Source of the DNA: Candidatus Woesearchaeota archaeon | GTDB taxonomy: Archaea; Nanobdellota; Nanobdellia; Woesearchaeales; GW2011-AR4 | Reading direction: 5' to 3' | Assembly (NCBI GenBank): GCA_016187465.1 | Contig: JACPJQ010000005.1 | Location: 1-64,000 of the forward strand | Length of the DNA: 64,000 bases | In this document: positions 39,196 to 47,313 of the stretch, piece after piece | Layout: each line of letters starts with the position of its first letter | Position numbering within the stretch: position 1 is the stretch's first letter | Translations under genes and position numbers: made by a program | The notes under the pieces: generated by a model | What the model saw: only the letters and a program-made list of their open reading frames with translations | What the model was told of the DNA's origin: nothing | The model's database searches: none

Positions 39196-39290
39196 CTATA
39201 CTTACGGACAAAAATGATTATACAATAGTTGTCTGCTCGTAATAAGCAAATGACATGTTATATGTATAAAAATTTGTGTCATTTGCTATA
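39196..39290 (-). repeat. Twin-hairpin element, family B copy 3
   Basis: Minus strand: TATAG, stem GCAAATGACA/TGTCATTTGC, ATTACGAGC, right stem CAGACA/TGTCCG (one mismatch), tail TAAGTATAG. Near-complete match to copy 4 (55806-55899), with paired changes in the left stem. Confidence 0.8.
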
Positions 39291-39386
39291 ACACACTTGC
39301 AGCCCTATGCATCTCTTCAATTTGAGTTATATAATCAATCATATATAGAAGAAAAATATATAAAGATTTTAAACATTACCTTCGAT

Positions 39387-40373
39387 ATGGAGTTAAGAAG
39401 TATCCAGTTAGATTTGACAAGTAGATGTAATTTAGGCTGTGATTTCTGTCCCTATCATGGCATAGGGGGGATAATAAAAGAAGTAACGGAATTGCCTTTG
39501 GAAGTTTATGCAAAACTGGTATCTGACTTGGCGACCCTTCCATTCAAGCCTACTGTTAAACTTGCTGGAAGTGGAGAACCAACGCTGTACAGGGATTTTG
39601 ATAGGTTGGTGCTATTAATGGCAGAGCATGGAATTCCTGTGCGTTTAATTACAAATGGGACTACCTTAGATAAAAAAGCGGATCTTTTGGCTACAACCTT
39701 GTCACAGCTAGTGGTTTCAATTCATGGTGATGAAATTACACACGATAAAACAGTTATGATGGAAGGAGCATACCAACGAGCATATACGGGCATAGAAAAG
39801 GTAAGAAGCCTAAATGAGTCTCTACCAATCATACATCATTCTGTAATAACTCCGCAAAATTACACATACCTTGAGTCAATGGCAGACAGAGCCGCTTCAT
39901 ATCAGACGACTCCTCGATTTCAGCACTTAAAATTTACTCCAGGTAATGGCCAGCTTGGTGATTTTAACCTAACTATACTTTTATCTCAAATGGATAAAGC
40001 AAGGTATCGCCATGTCGATTCCATCTTTGAGCCAGACATGAACCCTGCGGAAATTAAAAGTTATTATGATGATTCAAAGGTTTTCATTTTAAATAAATAT
40101 GATTGCTGGAGGGTAGAAATTGATATTCCTGTTAGAAGGGATGGAAATGTAATGGCATGTGATGGGTCTAGCATGGGAAATATCACTGAGCAGTCGATTA
40201 TTGGAATAGTAGCTGGTCAAAAAAGGGCAAATTTCGTACGAATGGTACAACTAGCAACGAGAAGTCTAGAAGGGCTTCCAGATTTCTGCTCAAGATGCTG
40301 CTACAATTCAAAGGAACCAGTAACACTTTATAGCTCTGCTCCAGATAAAATAATTATTGGTACTACTCCTTAG
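39387..40373 (+). CDS. SPASM-like radical SAM enzyme
   Basis: 328 aa from ATG 39387, preceded by TATA AAATATATAAAG about 25-30 nt upstream; longer upstream starts are not needed. Cluster motif at residues 14-21: CNLGCDFC (CxxxCxxC), then VKLAGSGEPTLYRDF (GxGEP for SAM), VRLITNGTTLD. C-terminal Cys set: YDCWRVEIDI...NVMACDGSS and DFCSRCCYNS, the arrangement of a SPASM/twitch auxiliary cluster. SPASM enzymes modify peptides or aminoglycoside-like substrates. First gene of a three-gene cluster. Confidence 0.88.
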   Translation: MELRSIQLDLTSRCNLGCDFCPYHGIGGIIKEVTELPLEVYAKLVSDLATLPFKPTVKLAGSGEPTLYRDFDRLVLLMAEHGIPVRLITNGTTLDKKADLLATTLSQLVVSIHGDEITHDKTVMMEGAYQRAYTGIEKVRSLNESLPIIHHSVITPQNYTYLESMADRAASYQTTPRFQHLKFTPGNGQLGDFNLTILLSQMDKARYRHVDSIFEPDMNPAEIKSYYDDSKVFILNKYDCWRVEIDIPVRRDGNVMACDGSSMGNITEQSIIGIVAGQKRANFVRMVQLATRSLEGLPDFCSRCCYNSKEPVTLYSSAPDKIIIGTTP

Positions 40374-40408
40374 TAAGATTTATATATTCTATTCCATACC
40401 TGCTAGGC

Positions 40409-41962
40409 ATGCGGGGGATTGAAGACATACAAAAACTATTTTATGACCCTAGTTCGGAGTCTATAGATTTAGTGGTTAAAGAAATTCTTGGTCTTCATTC
40501 TATGATACAAAGGAAGACTGACCCACAAAAAGGAACATTACCAATCGAAAAATTTGATTATCAAAGCGCAGTCGAAAGAGAACCAATTGCTGATAGTATT
40601 GATTTTTCTTTAGAGGAATTAGCTGATGTATTTGACGGAGCAGTAAGATGGCATTCCCCTTTGGTGATGTATAACGTAACTCCGCCCCCTCTGCTATCAG
40701 CTGTGTCGACTGCTGCACTGACACAATTATATAACTCAAATATAGCATGGGACATTGCTGCTGGCAAAGTGCCATTGATTGAACAAAAAATAATCCGGTA
40801 CTTTGCAGAAAGATTTGGTTGGGATTGGAAAGATGCTGGTGGTTCTTTTGTTTTTGGTGGCAAGGGCACTAACTTGTATGGGATAAAAACAGCAGTGAAT
40901 TCAATTGCAGATACAAGCAATGGTATGCCTCACGACATTGTAGTTTTCTCGACAAAAGCATGCCACCCAAGCCACATTCAAGATTGTGAATGGCTTGGAA
41001 TTGGAAAGAACAAATGTGTGCGCATTGACTCTTTCAGTGATGGAACTATCAATTTGGAGGATTTTGCTACACAATTTAGAAACTACTCAAAAAACTCGCG
41101 AATTGCATGCATCATGATAAGTGGCGGAACAACCATGGATGTTGTAGTGGATCATATCGATGAAGTCATAGGTTTGCGCGATAGACTAGTGCAGGAAACG
41201 GGTCTAAGCTACACTCCGAAAGTGCACGTCGATTCTGTTCTAGGATGGGCTTGGAGTTTCTTTAAAGATTATGATTTTGAAAATAATCCTCTAAATATAG
41301 ATGGAGGTGCTCTGAAAGATGTAAGACAAATATCAGATAGACTTGCTAAATTAACTTTGGCTGACACATTGGGCATCGACTTCCATAAGACCGGATTTGC
41401 TCCTTACAGTTCAAGCTTATTCTTAATCAAAGATAAAAAGAGACTTTATGGGGCAACTGAGATTTCTGAGTATGGGAAGCATACACCATTCAAGTACACA
41501 ATAGAGAACTCCCGAGCAGCAACGGGTGTAATGTCCGCATATGTATCTCTTCGTTTGCTTAGGCCAGAAGGTTTCAGGGTCCTCTTTGGTCATTTAACAG
41601 AAATGAAGAGAGACCTGCAAAGTCGACTTGAAGAATCTGGACAATTTGAAATTATTAACAGTCAAAGCTTGGGAACATCAGTTGTTTTTGTACCCAAATC
41701 AGATGACTCAAGTATGGTAGCAAGAGTGATTGATGTTCTTCGACAGGATGGTAACCCCTATTTCATTGACATGATTCCAGCATATTCAACAGGCTCCCAT
41801 ACAATTAACCATCCTGCACTAAAAGCATATATAATGTCGCCATTCAGTTCCAGAGATGTCAACGCTGATTTTGTTAGGAGTCTATGTAAAATTAAAGATT
41901 ATTGCGAAATTCGTGTAGGTACTGCCGGTCAACCATTTTCTGAACATCCGCTGAAGGCGTAA
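40409..41962 (+). CDS. PLP-dependent group II decarboxylase-fold enzyme
   Basis: 517 aa. Fold-type I PLP enzyme: GGSFVFGGKGTNLYGIKTAV (phosphate-binding turn), ACHPSH with H186 stacking on PLP, KVHVDSVLGWAW (D275), Schiff-base K327 in GIDFHKTGFAPYSS. Family members decarboxylate amino acids such as glutamate, tyrosine, aromatic acids or phosphoserine. Own TATA box (GATTTATATATTC, 40378-40390) 20-30 nt before the ATG. Encoded between the radical SAM and PRTase genes with small gaps, so it probably acts on the same pathway intermediate. Confidence 0.88.
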   Translation: MRGIEDIQKLFYDPSSESIDLVVKEILGLHSMIQRKTDPQKGTLPIEKFDYQSAVEREPIADSIDFSLEELADVFDGAVRWHSPLVMYNVTPPPLLSAVSTAALTQLYNSNIAWDIAAGKVPLIEQKIIRYFAERFGWDWKDAGGSFVFGGKGTNLYGIKTAVNSIADTSNGMPHDIVVFSTKACHPSHIQDCEWLGIGKNKCVRIDSFSDGTINLEDFATQFRNYSKNSRIACIMISGGTTMDVVVDHIDEVIGLRDRLVQETGLSYTPKVHVDSVLGWAWSFFKDYDFENNPLNIDGGALKDVRQISDRLAKLTLADTLGIDFHKTGFAPYSSSLFLIKDKKRLYGATEISEYGKHTPFKYTIENSRAATGVMSAYVSLRLLRPEGFRVLFGHLTEMKRDLQSRLEESGQFEIINSQSLGTSVVFVPKSDDSSMVARVIDVLRQDGNPYFIDMIPAYSTGSHTINHPALKAYIMSPFSSRDVNADFVRSLCKIKDYCEIRVGTAGQPFSEHPLKA

Positions 41963-41980
41963 GAACATTTGTCAAGTAAA

Positions 41981-43468
41981 ATGAATTTAATAGAAGGTAT
42001 ATTTGGTGCCTTGAAAAATCGTGATTGGACTGGCTCCTATTATGGATTGTGTTCTCTAGAGCAAGCGTTAAGTGATGCACCACGTGAGATCGTGGAAAAA
42101 TTACCACAAGGAAGATTAATCGAACTAAGACATCACATTCTTGGTCTTGCTAAATCCTCAATGAAGAAGGAGGAATGCATTTTATCCGATGGATTGGTTT
42201 TGTGTGTTGAGCGAATTGCCTCAGAATTAGCTGAAAAAGTTGAATTGCTATTTCCAAGAACATGTGAAAGTCTGTCACATTTTGGTTCGTATCCCAACGA
42301 TTTTGGTATCCAAGACCCATTGATTGATGAATCGTCAGTGGTTATTGGAGTAAGGTCTGCAGGCAGTTACTTTGCTCCATTTTTCACTGCATCAAATGGA
42401 ATGGAGAAGTATTATACGTTGAGAATAAAGGGAGATGGTGGCGTATCAACGGATACTTTAGAGACGGGACTTTTGGCAGTTATAAGAAATGCAAAAACTG
42501 TTTACGTTGTGGACGAGGGTCCTGGAACAGGAAAAACTTTTAGGGAAACTGCTATATTCATTAGAGATAATAATGAAGCAGCCCAAATAGTTCTAGTTCA
42601 TAACAGACCACTTCAAGGAGTGCGTGGGCATTCCAGAACAATCTATGCGGGAAAGAAAACCATTGATGAAGTTATGCGTTCCATGACTAGCAATGAACAA
42701 GGTCTAGAGATTCATGGAACTTTGAGCTTAAGAGGATATGAGAGTCCAAAAGTTCAAACTGGCGCTGCTGTGCTAAAGTTTATAGGATATGGGCCAATTG
42801 GAGAGTCAAGATACAATGACCTTGTTCAGTTACAAGAGTTCTATCCAGAAGTTCTTTCGTACAGTGATGGAGTGGCACTTTTTAAATATGTTGATGGAGT
42901 GACTGATAGACCAAATGACATGCATTTGAGAGAAATTGGTAGATATTTTGAAGCTTGGTCTAGATTACATCCAAAAAGAGACATTGATAACCAAAGTTAT
43001 CTTCAACAAATTCAGAAATTGGCTGGTGTAAAGTATGGCGTTATTTCTGATTTTGCAAATTCTATCAATATTACTCATGTTTTAGTAGAACCTGATTGGA
43101 AATTAGAAAGAGAAAAATGGAGATTTGGAAAAGAGCGTATATATAAATTTGATCCATTCCATTTCGGGGATTTTGCAGATTCACCTTTAGCCGATCCTGT
43201 ATTAATGATAGCTGGAATAGCTGTAGAATTTGACCTTAAGGATGATGATGTAACTATGATTTATTCATCTACAGATCCGCATTTATTTCAAAGAGAGAAA
43301 AGAAATTTTTTATTGAATAAAGTTTATTACCTACTCTGGAAAAATTATTTTTATGGTTATATTGCGGATAATTTAATGAGTTATGCTTTTAACCGAGAAC
43401 ATTTGCTTGAACACAGGTCCGGATTGGAAAGGAAACTAAATGAAGCTATTTCCCTATTGGCAAGCTAA
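41981..43468 (+). CDS. Phosphoribosyltransferase-domain protein with large C-terminal domain
   Basis: 495 aa from ATG 41981 (18 nt after the upstream stop). Residues about 105-215 contain a PRTase: VVIGVRSAGSYFAPFF, then the PRPP loop YVVDEGPGTGKTFRET (residues 175-190) with the acidic pair D178/E179. Residues about 260-495 form a second domain that looks kinase/aminoglycoside-phosphotransferase-like (EIGRYFEAWSRLHPKRD, IYKFDPFHFGDFADSPLADP) but the assignment is tentative. Likely forms a ribosyl-phosphate linkage with the product of the two preceding enzymes. Confidence 0.78.
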   Translation: MNLIEGIFGALKNRDWTGSYYGLCSLEQALSDAPREIVEKLPQGRLIELRHHILGLAKSSMKKEECILSDGLVLCVERIASELAEKVELLFPRTCESLSHFGSYPNDFGIQDPLIDESSVVIGVRSAGSYFAPFFTASNGMEKYYTLRIKGDGGVSTDTLETGLLAVIRNAKTVYVVDEGPGTGKTFRETAIFIRDNNEAAQIVLVHNRPLQGVRGHSRTIYAGKKTIDEVMRSMTSNEQGLEIHGTLSLRGYESPKVQTGAAVLKFIGYGPIGESRYNDLVQLQEFYPEVLSYSDGVALFKYVDGVTDRPNDMHLREIGRYFEAWSRLHPKRDIDNQSYLQQIQKLAGVKYGVISDFANSINITHVLVEPDWKLEREKWRFGKERIYKFDPFHFGDFADSPLADPVLMIAGIAVEFDLKDDDVTMIYSSTDPHLFQREKRNFLLNKVYYLLWKNYFYGYIADNLMSYAFNREHLLEHRSGLERKLNEAISLLAS

Positions 43469-43917
43469 ATGTGTTTAATCATTTTGTATTCTATGCCATA
43501 AGCACTAACAATCTTTTTGATTTTCTTATAACCTAGTTTTTCATAAAATTTCAATGCTGTTGTATTTGAAGGAATCTCAATTTTATTGTAACCTTCTTTT
43601 ATTGCTGTTATCTCCAAATGTTTGACTAGTTTTCTGCCAATTCCTTGCTTGTGCAAATCAGGATCTACAAAAACGGACAGAATCCTGTTTTTTTTCAGAC
43701 TAGCAGTTCCAATTAATTTTAATTTCTCAACAGCAACATAAATCCTTCTAGTTTTTGACAACTGAGTAATATTTTGCGGGCTAAATTTATTACACATTTT
43801 ACTGATGACTTTCTTAGAATAATCCTTGTTATTAATGGTTACTAGACATTTTCTTATCATGCTAGATAATATTTCTGCATCATTGCTCCTGAATCCTCTA
43901 ATGTCCATTTTTGTCAT
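43465..43917 (-). CDS. GNAT-family N-acetyltransferase
   Basis: 150 aa. GNAT motif A: SVFVDPDLHKQGIGRKLVKHLE (Q/R-x-x-G-x-G/A), motif B: IPSNTTALKFYEKLGYKKIKK. Acetylates an amine from acetyl-CoA; substrate unknown. Convergent with the PRTase gene (4-nt overlap of the ends). TATA box TATAAAGTATAAAAT-like region lies upstream on the minus strand, next to a CCGCTA/TAGCGG hairpin (43957-43980). Confidence 0.88.
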   Translation of the reverse strand: MTKMDIRGFRSNDAEILSSMIRKCLVTINNKDYSKKVISKMCNKFSPQNITQLSKTRRIYVAVEKLKLIGTASLKKNRILSVFVDPDLHKQGIGRKLVKHLEITAIKEGYNKIEIPSNTTALKFYEKLGYKKIKKIVSAYGIEYKMIKHI

Positions 43918-43956
43918 AATTTAACGAATTTTTTATGGTATATAAAGTATAAAATC

Positions 43957-43980
43957 CCGCTAAAGATATAAATCTAGCGG
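43957..43980. repeat. Small hairpin upstream of the GNAT gene
   Basis: CCGCTA-12 nt-TAGCGG. The 43981-44054 interval otherwise holds no gene. Confidence 0.45.
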
Positions 43981-44061
43981 AATATGTTTTGTCTGTGTGT
44001 AACAAAAACAAGACAAGCAAAATCTTTCTTACAAATAAAACCTTCGATTTCTGGATGAAGT

Positions 44062-44424
44062 ATACTTGCCGTCATCTATGTTATTTTCGATGCACTCTCC
44101 CTTGCTTATAACGTTTCAGCAGATGCAGAAAAACTAAAAAGCCTTAGCGATAAAAAGATAATCTCAAGAGAGAGCTACATTTCTCGCGCATTGCTTGGTA
44201 TGGCATACATTGAAAATGGCGAATATGGGAAATCTATAGGAGAATTCAATGCTTTAATAAAACTAAATCCAAATTATTACCTTCCGTATGAAGGCTTGGG
44301 CAAGGCTTATTTTGAGCTGGGGGATTATGAAAAAGCAGAAAGCAATCTTAGAAAATCTTTAAAGTTAAACCCCTCTAGCGGGGAAAGCAAAAAACTGCTG
44401 CTGAGAATTGAAACTTCACAATAA
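44062..44424 (+). CDS. Secreted TPR-repeat protein, start region frameshifted
   Basis: The TPR part is clear: LLGMAYIENGEYGKSIGEFN, LIKLNPNYYLPYEGLGKAYF, ELGDYEKAESNLRKSLKLNP, two TPR units. The frame is open back to 44062 and reads as a signal peptide (ILAVIYVIFDALSLAYNVSA) but has no start codon; an ATG-AAG at 44055-44060 is one nucleotide out of phase. Deleting one T would give a normal Sec signal. Either a recent frameshift or initiation at an internal TTG/ATG (44191/44200), giving a cytoplasmic fragment. Confidence 0.6.
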   Translation: MLAVIYVIFDALSLAYNVSADAEKLKSLSDKKIISRESYISRALLGMAYIENGEYGKSIGEFNALIKLNPNYYLPYEGLGKAYFELGDYEKAESNLRKSLKLNPSSGESKKLLLRIETSQ

Positions 44425-44460
44425 GATTTTTTAAATTCATCACTTTTATATAGTAAAAAT

Positions 44461-44476
44461 AGAAAGATTTAAAAAG
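44461..44476 (+). promoter_or_regulatory. BRE/TATA promoter of unclear target
   Basis: AGAAAGATTTAAAAAG. The first ATG downstream (44519) opens a 24-codon frame (MNQELIVKPTLEDGLI...) that ends before the M23 gene; a second TATA-like TTATATATAATAAC at 44561-44574 fits the M23 gene better. Confidence 0.45.
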
Positions 44477-44609
44477 AGAAGTGTAATATATGGGTTAAGA
44501 GGATAGGTGAAGAAAGATATGAACCAAGAATTAATTGTCAAGCCGACGCTGGAAGATGGGCTTATATATAATAACTATAAAATAAATTACTAACATTCAT
44601 GTGATATAA

Positions 44610-45779
44610 ATGAGCAAAGAAGACGAAGTCGTAGGGACAATTGAAGAGGTTGTTCGTGATGCAAGGTTAGTGGATAAAGGCAGAGAACAATTAAACAGGA
44701 GATTTTACAATAACGCACCTTCTTTTGATCCGGAAAGAAGAAAATTCTTGAAGCATGCCGCTGTTCTTGCTGGCTTAATAGCATCTGGGAAGTTTCTGGA
44801 AGCATGCTCAACTATCGAGCCAGTTCAATTCCAAGGTAAATCTTACGGTAGTTGGGAAGCAGGGCTAATGAGCCAAGATTCGATTAGGGGACCTGAACCA
44901 TTATACCGTCCTACTGGTAATCTGCCTTTTGATAATCATCTAAATAGAACAGGCGGGTACGCAATTGATTACGACGTACCGATTGGAACGCCAACTGTAC
45001 CAACTGCAAACGCTTTTCGAACACGAACTGAGCAGACTCGAACTGGTGGAAATGTACTGCGTTTAAGCCATTATAGGGGTCCTGGAACAGTGTTTCTAAG
45101 TTCCTACGCACATTTAGATAAATATGCAGACATTATTCAAAAAGGTAAGTTTATTATGTATAAAGGAGCAATGGAAATTAGAGATCAATCACTCAATAAA
45201 TCTAAAATTGTGGCTTTTTCTGGTAATAGTGGAGTGGGACCAGGTGGTGGAATCCAACGAGGGCATTTGCATTTTGAAATTCAAATAGTGGAGGGTATTA
45301 CAGGCACGGCAGGCACGGGAGGTTTCTACTATGTAGTGCCGGGGATAGACCCGTTCCAAGCAGGGATTGACGCAGAAAAACCAGTTGGTCAATATGGGAG
45401 CAGACCTGTTTACTGGGACGGGAAAACCGCAATTGCAATGACTGCTAAGAATAAAAAGATAGAATTGCAAAAATCGCTGGATACATTGGAAAAAAGATTA
45501 AGACAAAGTAAGTTGGATCAAGATACAATCAAAAATATACTCGACAGGCAAAACAAACCAGAGGAATTGAGAGATTATCTTGGATTGAGAGTTTTGCAAA
45601 AAAAGAAGGACAAAGATGGCAAAGAAAGATATGAGTTTATGCCTGGCTCATTGATGTATGGTTTAATGCTTGAGTTTTATGGAAGAACCTCAAAAGAGGG
45701 TTTTATAGCAATGTTGCCATTCATATTTCCGCCATTGAAATCAGTTTATCAAAAAACAAATCCAGAGATTCGGCTATAA
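44610..45779 (+). CDS. M23-type peptidase with Tat/lipoprotein-like N terminus
   Basis: 389 aa. Residues 43-66 read RRKFLKHAAVLAGLIASGKF-LEAC: twin Arg, moderately hydrophobic core, and a lipobox-like L-E-A-C at C66. Catalytic domain: NHLNRTGGYAIDYDVPIGTP (metal-binding H and D), SSYAHLDKY, and GNSGVGPGGGIQRGHLHFEI with the H-x-H motif of M23/LytM endopeptidases. A charged coiled-coil and helical tail follow. M23 enzymes cut peptidoglycan cross-links or similar glycyl bonds, unexpected in an archaeon without murein; a role against bacterial walls or in processing glycine-rich proteins is inference. Confidence 0.82.
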   Translation: MSKEDEVVGTIEEVVRDARLVDKGREQLNRRFYNNAPSFDPERRKFLKHAAVLAGLIASGKFLEACSTIEPVQFQGKSYGSWEAGLMSQDSIRGPEPLYRPTGNLPFDNHLNRTGGYAIDYDVPIGTPTVPTANAFRTRTEQTRTGGNVLRLSHYRGPGTVFLSSYAHLDKYADIIQKGKFIMYKGAMEIRDQSLNKSKIVAFSGNSGVGPGGGIQRGHLHFEIQIVEGITGTAGTGGFYYVVPGIDPFQAGIDAEKPVGQYGSRPVYWDGKTAIAMTAKNKKIELQKSLDTLEKRLRQSKLDQDTIKNILDRQNKPEELRDYLGLRVLQKKKDKDGKERYEFMPGSLMYGLMLEFYGRTSKEGFIAMLPFIFPPLKSVYQKTNPEIRL

Positions 45780-45833
45780 GTTAGGCCTACTTTTCATATG
45801 GGAAAAAATCGATAGGGAGGAGTAACTCCATAT

Positions 45834-46517
45834 CTAAGATACTAGGACATTTTCTTCTAGCATCTCATTTTCAATATAGTTTCCTTTGACTACGTAATAA
45901 TTGTCCCAACCTTTAACAATAAAATTGCCGGATTCTGTCTCAGCATAAACTGTATTTTCAGATCTCATTATCTTAACTATGCTGATGATGTTTGTAAATC
46001 CTCTTAAAGATTTTATTTTATCCCCAATTAACAAATCTTCAACGTTGACCCATTCATAAGAGTAGTTTCTCATTACAAGCATTGGATGGTCATTAGTAAT
46101 TGAAAGAGTATTATTGATTAAGTAGAAATAATGCCTAACGTGATTCTTAATCAGCTTAGTTATTTTTGTCCTAATCACCATATTGCTGATGATATCAAAA
46201 GAGATAACACTTTCCCCAACTTCTAAATCCTGTATTTTCTTTGTTTTTGATTTACCAATAGCCACCAAAGAATCGTTCAATAGGCAATAAGCACCGCCTC
46301 CAGCTTCCTCACACCCGCAACTGCCGCCACCTCCACCGCTGCAAGAACCAGCGCAAGCGCAAGCACAACCGCCGCCGCCTGGAAGGCATTGTGCGTGAAC
46401 ATCAGCCAGAGAAGCTGCTGCAAGCGCTGCCCCGAGATAAAGAGAAGAGGCTTTTGATATTTTCCCCTCTTCCTCCAGTAAAAAGCCTTTTATCTTTTTT
46501 TTAAGTTTTGGGAGCAT
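45834..46517 (-). CDS. Hint-domain protein with Gly/Cys-rich N-terminal segment
   Basis: 227 aa. Residues 1-42: leader FLLEEEGKISKASSLYLGAAL...ADVHA with an Ala-rich hydrophobic core. Residues 43-77: almost only Gly, Cys, Ala, Ser (CLPGGGGCACACAGSCSGGG). From C78: Hint (Hedgehog/intein) fold, CLLNDSLVAIG, KKIQDLEVGESVISFD, block B TNDHPMLV, VEDLLIGDKI, NFIVKGWDNYYVVKG. C78 would attack its preceding peptide bond; no C-terminal Asn-Cys is present, as in Hedgehog-type domains that transfer the N-terminal part to a nucleophile. Promoter region is bordered by the repeat at 46549. Confidence 0.78.
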   Translation of the reverse strand: MLPKLKKKIKGFLLEEEGKISKASSLYLGAALAAASLADVHAQCLPGGGGCACACAGSCSGGGGGSCGCEEAGGGAYCLLNDSLVAIGKSKTKKIQDLEVGESVISFDIISNMVIRTKITKLIKNHVRHYFYLINNTLSITNDHPMLVMRNYSYEWVNVEDLLIGDKIKSLRGFTNIISIVKIMRSENTVYAETESGNFIVKGWDNYYVVKGNYIENEMLEENVLVS

Positions 46518-46548
46518 TTTGAGTCTTTTTATTGTCTTAAATCCCGAT

Positions 46549-46643
46549 TATAGAGAACTTTGGATAACTTTCCATTTCGTCACTTTACTCTCACATATTG
46601 TGGAAGTCAGCGGCGAAGTCGCTATACATTCAAAGCTCTCTAT
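46549..46643. repeat. Dispersed hairpin repeat, family D copy 3
   Basis: TATAGAGAACTTTGGA ... TTCAAAGCTCTCTA with about 65 nt between the arms, including an internal AGTCAGCGGCGAAGTCGCT hairpin. Lies between the Hint gene promoter and the DUF2283 gene end. Confidence 0.65.
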
Positions 46644-46672
46644 GTTTAAATTTTGCCTACAAACTCATGAAA

Positions 46673-46873
46673 CTAGTGCTTAATCGCTATAGGCTTCCGT
46701 ATTTTATCACTAAAACGTGAGGCTTTAAGTATTTCTACACCAATCATCTCATTATTTTTGTCAAATTCTATATTTATGCCTGGGGCAATCTCCTCAAAAT
46801 TTTCTTCTTCCCCCTCTTTTAAATAAATGAAAAGGGAATCAGATTTTTCATCGTAATGGTATTTTTTATTCAT
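46673..46873 (-). CDS. DUF2283 protein (probable antitoxin)
   Basis: 66 aa: KYHYDEKSDSLFIYLKEGEE..., EIAPGINIEFDKNNEMIGVEILKAS, the complete DUF2283 pattern (Y-D-x-x-x-D-x-L-Y-I, P-G-I-x-x-x-x-D, G-I-E-I-L-x-A-S). DUF2283 genes are commonly paired with DUF4258/RelE-like genes, as here (8-nt overlap). Confidence 0.88.
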   Translation of the reverse strand: MNKKYHYDEKSDSLFIYLKEGEEENFEEIAPGINIEFDKNNEMIGVEILKASRFSDKIRKPIAIKH

Positions 46874-47153
46874 TTTTAATCCACCTTCCGCTTATAACTC
46901 GGTTTACTATTTTCTCGTCGCTTATGGGATGTATAGTCACAATTTCAGCAAACCCATCATTTTCATCATACACTATCATCATATTCCTCATCTTTTTATT
47001 GTAATAAAGCTTTTTTACGGCTATACGCCTTTGTTCTGCATTATCAAAAAAATTTTGTTCTGGATTTTCATAAATTTTGGCGGGGTATTCTTTTGGTATT
47101 TTTCTTACTTTTAGCCTTAATCTTAGATGTTCTGTATAAGTTACCTTGCTCAT
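46866..47153 (-). CDS. DUF4258-like protein (probable RelE-type toxin)
   Basis: 95 aa: TYTEHLRLRLKVRKIPKEYP, KKLYYNKKMRNMMIVYDEND, EIVTIHPISDEKIVNRVISG. This is the small beta-sheet fold with N-terminal 'H-x-x-x-R-x' helix of DUF4258. Forms a two-gene toxin-antitoxin operon with the DUF2283 gene. TATA TTTTATATAC on the minus strand at 47182-47191. Confidence 0.78.
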   Translation of the reverse strand: MSKVTYTEHLRLRLKVRKIPKEYPAKIYENPEQNFFDNAEQRRIAVKKLYYNKKMRNMMIVYDENDGFAEIVTIHPISDEKIVNRVISGRWIKNE

Positions 47154-47209
47154 TCCTTACCCAACGATAATTATGAGATAAGTATATAAAACTTGCTGTT
47201 TTTTTCTAA

Positions 47210-47309
47210 AAATAGTCAACCAACAAAGTAATTAGGTGTTATGTAGGGTTTGTTGTTGACTATCACGAACCCACAACTATTCCTTATTATTTTTGTGGGT
47301 GAGTATATA
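47210..47309 (+). repeat. Twin-hairpin element, family C copy 2
   Basis: Left hairpin ATAGTCAAC...GTTGACTAT, spacer CACGAAC, right hairpin CCCACA-ACTATTCC...TTTT-TGTGGG, tail TGAGTATATAA. The unpaired parts match family B; the stems differ on both strands. Ends 4 bp before the next gene's ATG. Confidence 0.78.
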
Positions 47310-47313
47310 AAAG

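Noticed and set aside
44519-44593. 24-codon frame MNQELIVKPTLEDGLI... before the M23 gene
   Set aside because: Too short to support as a gene; possibly a leader, noted only with the promoter.
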